Shown: positions 44,039-52,886, counted from the first letter of the stretch. The stretch is DNA of 64,000 nucleotides from DZBG01 sp049241565 (GCA_049241565.1 JBMLQL010000016.1:124001-188000), one strand, 5' to 3'. The notes: generated by a model not told the origin, from the sequence alone. Numbers and translations: made by a program.

Positions 44039-46920
44039 CGATATTCTCTAAGAGTAATATAGCGTGAGTACTTTTTGGTATTCTTAAAATAGATATTATC
44101 TTCAGGTGTGGCCTGTTTTGATTTATCATCTGTTTTAAGTTTATAGCGAGAACCATTATACAAATAAATCATGTAATCCATCATATCTGCACGAGAGACC
44201 TGGACTCCACTTCCAGAGTTTTTATTTTGAGCAACGATACTTTTTAGCTCAACCAAAATCTCTGCTAAAAATCCAACAGTCGCAATGGCCGATTCACGAG
44301 GGCGAATCAAGCGATTTTCAGTCACTGTCGGATACTGCTTTTTGATCTTATCTGGGATTTGCTTAATTTGAGTAAGCCCCCGCGAATTTTTATCATCACA
44401 TTTTAATTTGGTGCTGAGTTTTTTAAGTGTTCTCAGAGCTTCTTTAGCGCATTTTAAACTTGAGATCACTCCCTGATGGGTTTCTTTCGTCCACAACTTA
44501 GCATGTGTCCCAAAGGCTGACTCCTGACCCATAATCCCAAAGGCCAACTTTGAGAGCTCGTTATAATCATCATTATCTAAATTATAAAGAGACATGATAG
44601 TCTTCTTTTCATCTTCAAGTGTACGACTGAATGTTGTGACAAATGGCTTGGGATCAGTCAGCCTCTTTTTAAGAATATCCTTCTCAAAATCTTTATAGAG
44701 CTGAGCATTGATATCGATCTTAATAGGCCTATAGCTTTTATCTTTTGAACTAAAATTGTAATTACCTAAATCGCTGCCCGCTATTTTTTTATCCGTCGTA
44801 AAATTCAGCTTATCATTTTTGAGGACGATTCTATTGCCCTCTTCTTCAGGGAGAACATAAACCTGACACCCTGGTCCCATTAAATTTCGGAGTTTTTCAA
44901 AATCTTGCTTTTTGAGATTAATACATCCACCAGTCGCACGATTATTGTTTGGGTTACCGTCGTTAAGAAGCTTATTCCGAGAGCTCAAATTTATGGGAAC
45001 CTGATGAATCGCTAAGGCCTTTTCTTCGGTTCCATCTTGATTATTCAAGGAATAAAGATTTCCGCCGTAGTTTTCTGTGTAATATGGATTCTGATTTCTG
45101 ATTTCACCCAATGTATAGATTCCCGCCCCTGTGGTGCGATTAGACGTCTTAAGATCGTAATTTAAAAACTTGGTTTTCTGATCTGATTTGATCGCCCCAA
45201 GAAGAACTTCCACATCAAAGATCTTCTCTCCAGAGCTTTTATAAATTTGAATCTTATTATTATTTTTATCAACGATAGCATATTTATTACATTTTATTTT
45301 AGCGTCATGATCAAGATGGTATTTTCTAATGAGGTCAATTTGAGATAATTTAAAAGACTTTCTTTTCTCTGATTCATACTCATCATAATTTTCATATTTT
45401 TTCTGAGATAGAAAAGGAGAGAGTTTATCTCTTCCTGTTAATGTATCATACTGTTTTTTTTCAACCCAGAAAGTAGGTTTTTTATTCATGATGGCATTTG
45501 CCATCGCTAGAAGATAAGGACGCTCCATTCCTTTGTAGTCTGCTGGTGAACGATTAATTTTTAACTCTTTTTTTCTATGCTCAACAATAATAGCGAGAGG
45601 ATCGACCTCTTGCCCTTTATTGTTATAGAGCTTATTTCCTAACTGAAATCCCTTCTTATTATTCAAAATCGCCTCTGCAATAATGGCCTTCTCATGAGCA
45701 GTTTTCCCTTTAACTAAGCTTGAGAGTCCAGGAACCTTGTTAATGGCCCCTTGGGGATCAATCATCTTTCCTGTTTGACTGTCATAAAGTCTGTCTTTAA
45801 CCAGAAAGACTTTTTCATTATCATAAATGGCCTTGGCAAAGGCCTCAAGATAATCCCTATCAAAACTCTTCCAGTCTTTGGCCTGACGTCCTTTTTTAGC
45901 ATTCACAATAAGATGAACCGGATCCTGAAACCAAGAATCTGATGGATCAGCTGAAACTTTTGTTTTTGTTTTTTCCTTTTTTACTATTGTTTTGGTCGAG
46001 TTTTTTTTGCTTCCTGTAAGAGACGTCAAAGGAGCTTTATTCTTCTTTTTTACTTTTTGCCAAATCTCACCATACTTTAGTCCGTAGTAAAGTTTATGAT
46101 CAGATAAAAACTCTGCCTGAAGAACTTCAAGCATCATCTTTTGAATATCCTCATTTTGCTTAAATAAATCAGCAAATTTCAGATCCACCTCATCCACACA
46201 CTCCTGTCCATCTTCAGGCACGACGGCCCCGTTAGAAAGAGACAGACAAGCTGCTGGCGCCGGAATATCGTTCAGAAGATGAATAAGATCTGTGTTCAGG
46301 TCTTGGAGATGGTCTTCAATAAACTCGATATTAGTGGGAATCTCACTCACCGCCAATCCAGCATAAGATGAATTGATAAGCTTACTAAAATTAAGAATGC
46401 TTGCAGCCGAAGAATTATTTGCACTTAAATTATCACTACTTTCAAACTGGGCCAAAACCTCAAGCATTTTGATATCGGAAGTATTTACTAAAAAAGGATC
46501 CTCTTCTGAATTTTTTTGATCTTTATTCTGGGCCTTCAATACTTCAGAAAGGTAAGGAGAAATTTTTGAAAGAGATTCACGAGTCAGTGGTCTTGCCTCA
46601 AAAGCTTCTCTTGCGGCGATAAACTCTTCATCCGTGCGACTATACTTTTCATCAAGAAGCTGAAGAATCGTTGTTTCAATTTTTTCAAGTTTACCCGACT
46701 CACCTGATTTTTTTAAATAGGCCCAACTCAGACGATTGAGAGTGATCTCTCCTTGAATCTTTAAAAACTCGTTTACTTGCTCACGAGGTAGCTTTTGGAA
46801 AGTCTCCTGAAGGGCCGCTAAACAAACGGCACGCTCTTCTCCATTGTCGGCCAGGGCCAACAGGCTAGGAGTGAGCAAAAAAAGGATTAGCCCCAAAACA
46901 GGCCCCAGTGACTTCCGCAT
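44035..46920 (-). CDS. Exported L,D-transpeptidase with internal repeats and lysozyme-like C-terminal domain
   Basis: 961 residues from the ATG at 46920, giving a clean signal peptide (MRKSLGPVLGLILFLLTPS). Residues 25-300 are helical; 300-340 is a basic linker; about 359-503 holds three repeats of a ~30-residue motif. The YkuD domain spans about 545-690: AIHQVP (His639) and RATGGCINL (catalytic Cys666). About 785-890 resembles a lysozyme/transglycosylase fold, with GQESAFG (Glu800) and SRGLTQIKQIP. It should form 3-3 or lipoprotein-type peptidoglycan links and may cut glycan too. A TTG-started frame from 46965 runs through the tRNA promoter and was not preferred. Confidence 0.82.
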   Translation of the reverse strand: MRKSLGPVLGLILFLLTPSLLALADNGEERAVCLAALQETFQKLPREQVNEFLKIQGEITLNRLSWAYLKKSGESGKLEKIETTILQLLDEKYSRTDEEFIAAREAFEARPLTRESLSKISPYLSEVLKAQNKDQKNSEEDPFLVNTSDIKMLEVLAQFESSDNLSANNSSAASILNFSKLINSSYAGLAVSEIPTNIEFIEDHLQDLNTDLIHLLNDIPAPAACLSLSNGAVVPEDGQECVDEVDLKFADLFKQNEDIQKMMLEVLQAEFLSDHKLYYGLKYGEIWQKVKKKNKAPLTSLTGSKKNSTKTIVKKEKTKTKVSADPSDSWFQDPVHLIVNAKKGRQAKDWKSFDRDYLEAFAKAIYDNEKVFLVKDRLYDSQTGKMIDPQGAINKVPGLSSLVKGKTAHEKAIIAEAILNNKKGFQLGNKLYNNKGQEVDPLAIIVEHRKKELKINRSPADYKGMERPYLLAMANAIMNKKPTFWVEKKQYDTLTGRDKLSPFLSQKKYENYDEYESEKRKSFKLSQIDLIRKYHLDHDAKIKCNKYAIVDKNNNKIQIYKSSGEKIFDVEVLLGAIKSDQKTKFLNYDLKTSNRTTGAGIYTLGEIRNQNPYYTENYGGNLYSLNNQDGTEEKALAIHQVPINLSSRNKLLNDGNPNNNRATGGCINLKKQDFEKLRNLMGPGCQVYVLPEEEGNRIVLKNDKLNFTTDKKIAGSDLGNYNFSSKDKSYRPIKIDINAQLYKDFEKDILKKRLTDPKPFVTTFSRTLEDEKKTIMSLYNLDNDDYNELSKLAFGIMGQESAFGTHAKLWTKETHQGVISSLKCAKEALRTLKKLSTKLKCDDKNSRGLTQIKQIPDKIKKQYPTVTENRLIRPRESAIATVGFLAEILVELKSIVAQNKNSGSGVQVSRADMMDYMIYLYNGSRYKLKTDDKSKQATPEDNIYFKNTKKYSRYITLREYR
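45412..45846 (-). repeat. Three protein-level repeats in the L,D-transpeptidase
   Basis: In the 961-residue protein, segments at about 359-388, 409-441 and 469-503 share A-x-AI-x-(N/D)-(5-6)-F-x-(V/L)-x-(3-4)-Y-(D/N)-...-(D/S)-P. Examples: AFAKAIYDNEKVFLVKDRLY, IIAEAILNNKKGFQLGNKLY, AMANAIMNKKPTFWVEKKQY. They diverge at DNA level. They may bind the cell wall or the substrate stem peptide. Confidence 0.7.
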
Positions 46921-46958
46921 CTTTTGGCTTATCGGCTTAAATTCTGATAAGTTGACCG

Positions 46959-46987
46959 TTGACAAAGGCGATTCAGACCCTTAAGAT
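46959..46987 (+). promoter_or_regulatory. Promoter of tRNA-Gly
   Basis: Perfect -35 TTGACA (46959-46964), 17-bp spacer, -10 TAAGAT (46982-46987). Transcription would start about 10 bases before the tRNA. Confidence 0.8.
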
Positions 46988-47003
46988 CAGGAACACTTTT
47001 AAT

Positions 47004-47079
47004 GCGGGTATAGCTCAGTTGGTAGAGCGTCTGCTTGCCATGCAGAAGGTCGTCAGTTCGAACCTGATTGCCCGCTCCA
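47004..47079 (+). tRNA. tRNA-Gly (anticodon GCC)
   Basis: 76 nt folding into a full cloverleaf: acceptor GCGGGTA/TGCCCGC, D-arm GCTC/GAGC, anticodon stem TCTGC/GCAGA with loop TTGCCAT, variable AGGTC, T-arm with TTCGAAC, discriminator T and encoded CCA. The anticodon GCC reads GGC/GGU. It has its own strong promoter and stands alone. Confidence 0.98.
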
Positions 47080-47278
47080 AATTAAAACCATAAATCAATG
47101 CTTTCAAACACTTAAGTAAGAGTAATCCTCTTGTTTCAGACACTCTATTCGTACAGCATTCATGGAACTGTCAACAGATCAGTCACTCTAAATGAATCTA
47201 AGTTATTGAATCGCTATCATCGCCAATGGCCTCCATCTTGCTATTACAGACGAATATAGTATTTAAAGAGGACTGGCC

Positions 47279-48055
47279 ATGAAGTTACTTATCTTCATTT
47301 CACTTTTGAGTTCATTTCCATCTTTTGCAGAAATTCAGGAGCGTTATGAGTTAAAATTTCATCAAAATATCACAAGTACCTATTCAGAGATAAATATTCA
47401 AGATGGGAAAATTATCAAGAAAGCAGATATCAACGACAATCAATCCTACTGCCAAATTTTTTTAGATTTAAAAACCGACTCTCTTGAAAAAGATAAACCT
47501 TTTCTTATGGGTAAGTTTTTTATTGAAGAAACGGATGATAAAAAATTATTTACTCATAGTATTTTTCCTAATCCTTATTGGGAAGAAATCAGTAAGTTTA
47601 AGTGTAAACTCGATTCAGAAGAGGCAGACATTGCTAAGATCAATCTTATATTAGGGGACCTGGGCACTTTAACGAGATCTGAGCTCATTCTGGATGAAGA
47701 TCTTGATAATAAAGAACTACGAAGCGCATGTGAACATAAAGTTCTGGATCATTATTCGGGGATTTATCACCGCACCTTTAAGGCTGCCAATAATACCTTT
47801 CTTAATAATTTTATAGGTCGAAAAAATACTTTTGCCCATGCATTAGGTGCTCCTAAGGTTGCTTTTCTTCAACTCGCCTTTACGACAACCAATTATATCG
47901 CAGATGGTATCGTAAGAAAATCAGGGCTCTCAAAAGAAGAAGTTTACCGGAAATATATTGTTCTACTTAGGACAGGTCAGCTCTGTAAAGACATAGGAGA
48001 AGATTACAAAAAGCCGCGCAGGGTCCGTAAATATCTTCTCCATCAGCTCAGATAA
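47279..48055 (+). CDS. Exported hypothetical protein
   Basis: 258 residues with a signal peptide (MKLLIFISLLSSFPSFA). The mature part carries four cysteines in probable pairs (CQIFLD, CKLD, CEHKV, CKDIG). No family is recognised. AGAGGA precedes the ATG. It is 101 bp before the metalloprotease in the same direction and, unlike the rest of the window, contains no GGCC tetramer by my count. The interval 47080-47278 holds nothing recognisable besides the gene's own ribosome site. Confidence 0.7.
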   Translation: MKLLIFISLLSSFPSFAEIQERYELKFHQNITSTYSEINIQDGKIIKKADINDNQSYCQIFLDLKTDSLEKDKPFLMGKFFIEETDDKKLFTHSIFPNPYWEEISKFKCKLDSEEADIAKINLILGDLGTLTRSELILDEDLDNKELRSACEHKVLDHYSGIYHRTFKAANNTFLNNFIGRKNTFAHALGAPKVAFLQLAFTTTNYIADGIVRKSGLSKEEVYRKYIVLLRTGQLCKDIGEDYKKPRRVRKYLLHQLR

Positions 48056-48156
48056 GTCATTTAAATTTGAAAATCTATGTAAGATTTTCACCTTATCACC
48101 TTTTTTTTTCATTATCGTATATCATTTCACGGATTCATCAACAAATAGGAGTTTGT

Positions 48157-50427
48157 GTGAAAAGACTTAAAGCTTCGGCTCTTGCTGTTCTTGCCTTAGG
48201 AATTTGTGGTGCCAATGCCAGTGAAAACCTTGTCCTAGGTGGGAAAAATATCAACAAAGAAATTGGTGATAAAGACCTCAAGCTTCAAGTATTAAGCAGA
48301 AGTGTCTTAAGACAGAAGTCAAATGCAAACAATATCTTATCCATCACATCGCCTCTGACCTTAAGAAAACTTCGCTCACTCCCTCAAGGAGAGAAAGCAG
48401 CAGAGAGTATAGCGGACCCAAAGCAAAAAATGATCAAAGAAGACGAAAAATCTCTATTGATTGGACTTCCTATCGGACTCATTGGTGAACAGAATGTTTT
48501 CGGTGGTGTGATTACAAAAGTCACTGATAAAGAGAATGATACTCTTGGAAGTTTAAAACTGACAGATCTCTCTCCTATCCATGTCAGAAGCCTAATTACA
48601 GGTTTGGATGGGGCTAATCCGGCAGTCACTTTGGTTGGATGTCCCTCTTCATGTGGTGAAAACTCTCAGCAACTCCCACTCATTAACTTTCCAATTGTAG
48701 GCTATAACCAAGAAACAGAAATGATTATTGTGGATATGGCCCCAATCGGAAAAGAGCTTGATCTGATTTCAATGCTAGATCCTGATGGTGAGTATACTCA
48801 ACTTAAAGCAGAATCATCATCTACAACTGCAGTTGATTATTCAACTAACACTCTCGTCTTTGATATCACCACAGTGATGAAACCAGTTATGCATGGTTTT
48901 AAACTCCAGGAGACAGTCGTACCAGGCAGAGACACTCCAGTTCTTTTACCTCAAATGACGACAGTGCCTGACCCAGACGGACCTACAACGAGCTTTACTG
49001 TTCGTTGGTACTTGAAAATGAGTTCAGGATTTAATCCAGCATTCGTTTCTCGCTCTCAAACTCCTGGCGTAGGTTTTTTTACTACAGAGAGAGGGGCAGA
49101 AACAAAGATTACTAGATTTTCGACAACAAATAATGGCTCGTCTGTGAAGTACTATATTAAAAATGTACCTGAAGAGTATAAAAAGACTTTTGCAAGTGCC
49201 CTTGATAACTGGAATAAAGAATTCAAACAACAAATTGGTCGCAACCTCCTAAGTTATGAATTTATTGATAGCACAGATCCTCGATCGGCAGAATTGGTTG
49301 CAGGTGATATTCGTTATAATATAATCGAATGGGATCTCGAAAATATTGCATCATATGGAGGGCTTGGCCCATCTATAGCAAATCAGTACACTGGTGAGAC
49401 AATTTCAGCTAACGTTTTAATCCAGGGACCAACTATTATCTCTCTTTATACTCAATGGTTTAAAGTTTCAAGAGAGGCGGAAGCTCTTGAAAGAGAAGGA
49501 AAAGATGTTGAAGCACGCAAACTGATTGCAGACTTTGGAAAGAAAACAGAGTCAACAATTTCTAAAAGAAAAGGCGAATTCAAAATCAAGCTTGGGAAAA
49601 GCCTAGAGATGACTGTTCAGTCTCAAAAGTCAGAGCTTGAGGACCCAATAATTAAAACGCACTTTGAAAAAGTTCCTCAGGGTGTAAGCTTTGAGCAGTA
49701 TATGGCCGGTTACTTCACTGAGATGCTTGAGCATGAGATTGGCCATAATCTTGGGCTACGTCACAACTTCAAAGGGAATCTTGGAGCAACAGATACTGGC
49801 GAGCAAGGTTCTGTTTCTCGTTCAATTATGGAGTATCTTGGCCGTGGATACAGACATTTAAGTGGAATTGGTGACTATGACAAAATGGCAATCGCTTATG
49901 GTTACAAGGGTGTGAAGCCACAAAATCTAGATTGGTTTTGTACAGATGAAGATAAAGTCACAGAGTCAAATCTTAAAACAGCGTCTGCAGAATGCTCACA
50001 ATCTGATGCAACTAGCGACCCGTTCTCATACTGGGAGTCACGACTTGAACGCGCTATTGAGTTACTTGTAGATACAAAATCGACTTCCGCACCAGTACTA
50101 GAGATGAAAGATTATGAATCTCAGATAGATGAAATGTTAAATGGATTTCTTTCTTACGGTCTAAGTGCTCAAAGTACTGCAGAAACTTGGACAAACTTTT
50201 TTAATAAAGAAGGTAGACCAGAAAGGAAAGAGGACGTCATGTCTTATGTGTTACAACGCTTCAAATTTCATGTGTGTGGAGATGTGTTAGATGATATTGT
50301 CTACAAAAAAGAAACTAAAGAAGCTAGAAGACTGGCCCAAAGAAATCTTAATCTATTAGTTGCTGGCTTTGCGAAAAAGACAAGCAAGCATAAAATGTAT
50401 GAACTTGATGAATTCGTTTGTGACTAA
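48157..50427 (+). CDS. Secreted zinc metalloprotease (metzincin-type)
   Basis: 756 residues from a GTG at 48157 with AGGAG five bases upstream; this start gives a clean signal peptide (VKRLKASALAVLALGICGANA). The zinc motif HEIGHNLGLRH lies near residue 526 (HExxHxxGxxH, metzincin class) and a following SIMEY could supply the Met-turn. The preceding half (VGFFTTERGA, a WNKEF helix) fits the large DUF5117/DUF4953-type zinc proteases. It is probably periplasmic or secreted, plausible for digesting prey or external protein. Upstream frame from 48067 is not preferred. Confidence 0.85.
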   Translation: MKRLKASALAVLALGICGANASENLVLGGKNINKEIGDKDLKLQVLSRSVLRQKSNANNILSITSPLTLRKLRSLPQGEKAAESIADPKQKMIKEDEKSLLIGLPIGLIGEQNVFGGVITKVTDKENDTLGSLKLTDLSPIHVRSLITGLDGANPAVTLVGCPSSCGENSQQLPLINFPIVGYNQETEMIIVDMAPIGKELDLISMLDPDGEYTQLKAESSSTTAVDYSTNTLVFDITTVMKPVMHGFKLQETVVPGRDTPVLLPQMTTVPDPDGPTTSFTVRWYLKMSSGFNPAFVSRSQTPGVGFFTTERGAETKITRFSTTNNGSSVKYYIKNVPEEYKKTFASALDNWNKEFKQQIGRNLLSYEFIDSTDPRSAELVAGDIRYNIIEWDLENIASYGGLGPSIANQYTGETISANVLIQGPTIISLYTQWFKVSREAEALEREGKDVEARKLIADFGKKTESTISKRKGEFKIKLGKSLEMTVQSQKSELEDPIIKTHFEKVPQGVSFEQYMAGYFTEMLEHEIGHNLGLRHNFKGNLGATDTGEQGSVSRSIMEYLGRGYRHLSGIGDYDKMAIAYGYKGVKPQNLDWFCTDEDKVTESNLKTASAECSQSDATSDPFSYWESRLERAIELLVDTKSTSAPVLEMKDYESQIDEMLNGFLSYGLSAQSTAETWTNFFNKEGRPERKEDVMSYVLQRFKFHVCGDVLDDIVYKKETKEARRLAQRNLNLLVAGFAKKTSKHKMYELDEFVCD

Positions 50428-50884
50428 ATTTCAAAAATGCCCCTACGAGTTAGGGGCATTTAAAATTCTTCCAATGTCTCTAGATCATCTTCCTCAAGTC
50501 ACCGCACTGACCGCCCAACTTGGCTATCCTGGACAACTTAAAGATCTATCTGCCCGGTTTGAAATATTGCGTAAGCTTCCCTCTCATGCTCTTTTTGTCT
50601 TTCAGGATAAAGATCTAGTCCTAGGATGGATTCATCTAGAAGCCGTAGACGATTTGATTGAGGAGAGAAAAGTTGAAATTAAGGCCATTGTTGTCGATGA
50701 GACAGTTAGAGGTCGAGGTATCGGTCATCATCTGATTGAGCATGCCAAAAAATGGTCCCTCGAGAATAATCTTAAGACCATTTATCTGAGCTGTAATACA
50801 AAGAGAACTCAAACTCATCAGTTTTATCTGAGTAAAGGCTTTACTCAGACTCGCTCCTCTCACTTTTTTGAAATACAAGTTTAA
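50408..50884 (+). CDS. GNAT-family acetyltransferase
   Basis: About 159 residues. The GNAT core is clear: beta4 KAIVVDETVRGRGIGHHLIEHA with the acetyl-CoA loop RGRGIG, then KTIYLSCNTKRTQTHQFYLSKGF. The substrate is unknown. The start is uncertain: 50360, 50399, 50408 and 50474 are all in frame, none with a ribosome-binding site. A start at or before 50408 keeps strand beta1 (AFKILPMSLD). The gene overlaps the protease 3' end. Confidence 0.8.
   Translation: MNSFVTKFQKCPYELGAFKILPMSLDHLPQVTALTAQLGYPGQLKDLSARFEILRKLPSHALFVFQDKDLVLGWIHLEAVDDLIEERKVEIKAIVVDETVRGRGIGHHLIEHAKKWSLENNLKTIYLSCNTKRTQTHQFYLSKGFTQTRSSHFFEIQV
50436..50460. terminator. Hairpin just after the metalloprotease stop
   Basis: A perfect 10-bp stem (50436-50445 with 50451-50460, loop CGAGT) begins 9 bp past the protease stop. 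The T-run is poor on the plus strand. It lies inside the 5' part of the acetyltransferase frame, so it either attenuates between the genes or marks a later start for that gene. Confidence 0.55.
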
Positions 50885-50894
50885 AATTCTGTCT

Positions 50895-50900
50895 TATAAT
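50895..50900 (+). promoter_or_regulatory. Consensus -10 of a leaderless-type promoter before mtgA
   Basis: TATAAT at 50895-50900 ends 8 bases before the mtgA ATG (50908). No Shine-Dalgarno sequence lies between. No convincing -35 at 16-18 bp. Confidence 0.55.
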
Positions 50901-50907
50901 CGCGCCT

Positions 50908-51645
50908 ATGGGTTATATCAGACGACAATATTCTAGGCTTCGGCCTAAGCTTACCAAGCTTAAGAAGATCATTCTTCTTTTAAGTCTTGTGAGTTTTATT
51001 GGGTCAATTTTACTCGTTATTTTTCTTCGCTGGTTTCCTGTGTATATCACTCCTCTTGTTTTTTTAAGAACAGGTGAATACGCAATTCAGGGAAAATGGC
51101 TTCCTATAAAAAAGGACTGGACTCCAATAGAGGACATCTCCCATCATCTTCAAAAAGCGGTTATTGCCTCCGAGGACCCTAAATTCTTAGATCATTATGG
51201 TTTTGATTTTGAGGCCATTAGTAAGGCCATTCATGCCAATAAAAAAAGAAAAATCAAAATGGGTGGATCAACTATCACTCAGCAAACAGCTAAAAATGTT
51301 TTTCTCTACCCTTCAAGAACCTATATCAGAAAAGGCCTTGAGGCCTATTTCACACTACTGATCGAAACTTTCTGGTCCAAGCGCCGTATTCTTGAAGTCT
51401 ATTTGAATGTGATTGAATTAGGACCAGGAATTTATGGAGCAGAAGCCGCTGCTCAACACTTTTATAAAAAGTCTGCGAAGAATCTCACCGCTAGTGAGGC
51501 CCAATTATTTGCGGCCATTCTCCCTAACCCAAGAAGATGGAATCCTAGAACGCCGACAAATTTTATTCTTCGTCGACGTAATTTTATCAGACGTAACTTA
51601 GGACTACTCGGTGGGTCCTATTTTAAAGCTTTGAACGAAGGCTAA
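50908..51645 (+). CDS. mtgA: Monofunctional biosynthetic peptidoglycan glycosyltransferase
   Basis: 245 residues. A basic N-terminus and one membrane anchor (about 20-45) precede the GT51 domain: VIASEDPKFLDHYGFD (catalytic Glu89), GGSTITQQTAKNVFL, SKRRILEVYLNVIELGPGIYG and ILPNPRRWNP. It polymerises lipid II into glycan strands. No transpeptidase domain is attached. Probably transcribed as a leaderless mRNA. Confidence 0.95.
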   Translation: MGYIRRQYSRLRPKLTKLKKIILLLSLVSFIGSILLVIFLRWFPVYITPLVFLRTGEYAIQGKWLPIKKDWTPIEDISHHLQKAVIASEDPKFLDHYGFDFEAISKAIHANKKRKIKMGGSTITQQTAKNVFLYPSRTYIRKGLEAYFTLLIETFWSKRRILEVYLNVIELGPGIYGAEAAAQHFYKKSAKNLTASEAQLFAAILPNPRRWNPRTPTNFILRRRNFIRRNLGLLGGSYFKALNEG

Positions 51646-51989
51646 ATTTTAATGCGAGCGTCTGCTTTGCGTAGGCGCTCGGCCAGAGTCATGTAGAGAA
51701 TCTCTAACCACTTTGGTTGGGTCGAGAAAATTTTCTCAAATGTATCTTGGGGTATTTCAATGAGCTCACATTCAGTCACTGCCTGCACAGTGGCACTACG
51801 AGGCTCTTTGTCTAAAAAAGATATTTCTCCGACCAGCTCTTTTGAATAAATATGTCCTAAAGTAATTTCATCGTTGCCGCGTTTTTTTGTGACAACGAGT
51901 TGTCCTGACTGAACAAGATACATCGCTGTACTTTTTTCACCTTCACGAATGAGTATTTCATTGGGAGCAAGTTTAATTGTTTTGGCCAT
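51642..51989 (-). CDS. Stand-alone cyclic-nucleotide-binding domain protein
   Basis: 115 residues consisting of a single cNMP-binding domain: EILIREGEKSTAMYLVQSG, then the phosphate-binding cassette GEISFLDKEPRSATV with the conserved Glu and Arg. No DNA-binding or catalytic domain is attached, so it presumably acts through a partner. It is 4 bp-overlapping and convergent with mtgA, and 19 bp downstream of an acetyltransferase gene. Confidence 0.88.
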   Translation of the reverse strand: MAKTIKLAPNEILIREGEKSTAMYLVQSGQLVVTKKRGNDEITLGHIYSKELVGEISFLDKEPRSATVQAVTECELIEIPQDTFEKIFSTQPKWLEILYMTLAERLRKADARIKI

Positions 51990-52008
51990 GATCAGATCTT
52001 AGCATAAT

Positions 52009-52515
52009 CTAAGGTTCGTAACTAAAATAAGTCACATCCTGCTCATAAAAAAACCTGACTCCCTCGTACTTAAAGCCTAGTTTTTTGAGGACATTTTTAG
52101 ATCCCTCATTTTCGAGGTGAGTAACGGCCACTAAAGAAGAGTAACCAAGTTGACTGATAAGGTAATCTCTAAAGGCCAGACCCATCTCCGTAGCGTACCC
52201 TTTACCCCAAAACTTCTGATGGAACCTATAACCTATTTCTATTTCTTGAGTTTGATCGAGGTTTTTTAAAAGAAACCACCCTACAAATTCTCTACTTTGT
52301 TTTTCATAAAGTGCATAAAGTCCGTGATCAGGATGACTCTCTTGCCCTTTACGGACTCGAACCATAGTCTCTCTGACTTCATCAGGCGACTGCGGTGGAC
52401 GAATATAACGAACAACTTCAGGATCAGCATGAAGACGACACAAATCTTCAAAATGCTCCTCCTCGTTCAAGCGAGTCAAATAAAGCCGTGCTGTTTCTAA
52501 TATCTTCTCACTCAC
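52009..52515 (-). CDS. GNAT acetyltransferase, RimJ/RimL-like
   Basis: 168 residues from a GTG overlapping the csaA stop. ETARLYLTRL start, IEIGYRFHQKFWGKGYATE with the acetyl-CoA loop and ENEGSKNVLKKLGFKYEG are typical of RimJ/RimL-type N-acetyltransferases. The substrate is not deducible. Confidence 0.88.
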   Translation of the reverse strand: MSEKILETARLYLTRLNEEEHFEDLCRLHADPEVVRYIRPPQSPDEVRETMVRVRKGQESHPDHGLYALYEKQSREFVGWFLLKNLDQTQEIEIGYRFHQKFWGKGYATEMGLAFRDYLISQLGYSSLVAVTHLENEGSKNVLKKLGFKYEGVRFFYEQDVTYFSYEP

Positions 52516-52844
52516 ATTAATCTCGATCCGTTGGGAACATCTCGCTCCACTGTAGCGAGTACAACCTCTCCTTCGGCGCGATAAAATCCGGTGACTAAAA
52601 TTTCCGACATAAACTTTCCTACCTGACGTGGTGGAAAGTTCACTACTGCGATAACTTTTTTCCCTACAAGTTCATCAAGCTGATAAACCCCAGTGATTTG
52701 AGCGCTCGATTTTTTGATACCTAACTCTTCACCCAAATCTACCCATAGTTTAAAAGCAGGTCTTTTGGACTCAGGGAATGCCTCTACCTTTACCACTGTC
52801 CCTAATCTCATATCTACTTTTTCGAAATCTTCCCATGAAATCAT
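52512..52844 (-). CDS. csaA: CsaA-type tRNA-binding/chaperone protein
   Basis: 110 residues from the ATG at 52844, six bases after GGAG; a TTG at 52856 is less likely. It is a single tRNA-binding OB-fold: VDMRLGTVVKVEAFPESKRPA, QITGVYQLDELVGKKVIAVVN and FPPRQVGKFMSEILVTGF. CsaA of Bacillus has the same length. It may bind tRNA or act as an export chaperone. It is coupled to the acetyltransferase gene by overlap. Confidence 0.9.
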   Translation of the reverse strand: MISWEDFEKVDMRLGTVVKVEAFPESKRPAFKLWVDLGEELGIKKSSAQITGVYQLDELVGKKVIAVVNFPPRQVGKFMSEILVTGFYRAEGEVVLATVERDVPNGSRLM

Positions 52845-52850
52845 TTTTCG

Positions 52851-52881
52851 CTCCAAAAAAAAAAGGGCCCGAAGGCCCTTT
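52851..52881 (-). terminator. Rho-independent terminator of ppa
   Basis: Eight-bp stem AAAGGGCC/GGCCCTTT (52862-52869 with 52874-52881), loop CGAA, followed on the minus strand by a long U-run. It lies 6 bp past the ppa stop. Confidence 0.9.
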
Positions 52882-52886
52882 CAAAA

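Noticed and set aside
46921..46965. TTG start for the L,D-transpeptidase gene at 46965
   Set aside because: It overlaps the tRNA-Gly -35 region and puts 15 residues in front of a clean signal peptide starting at 46920.
47004..47279. Genomic island boundary at tRNA-Gly
   Set aside because: No integrase gene and no repeat of the tRNA 3' end were seen, so only the compositional difference was reported.
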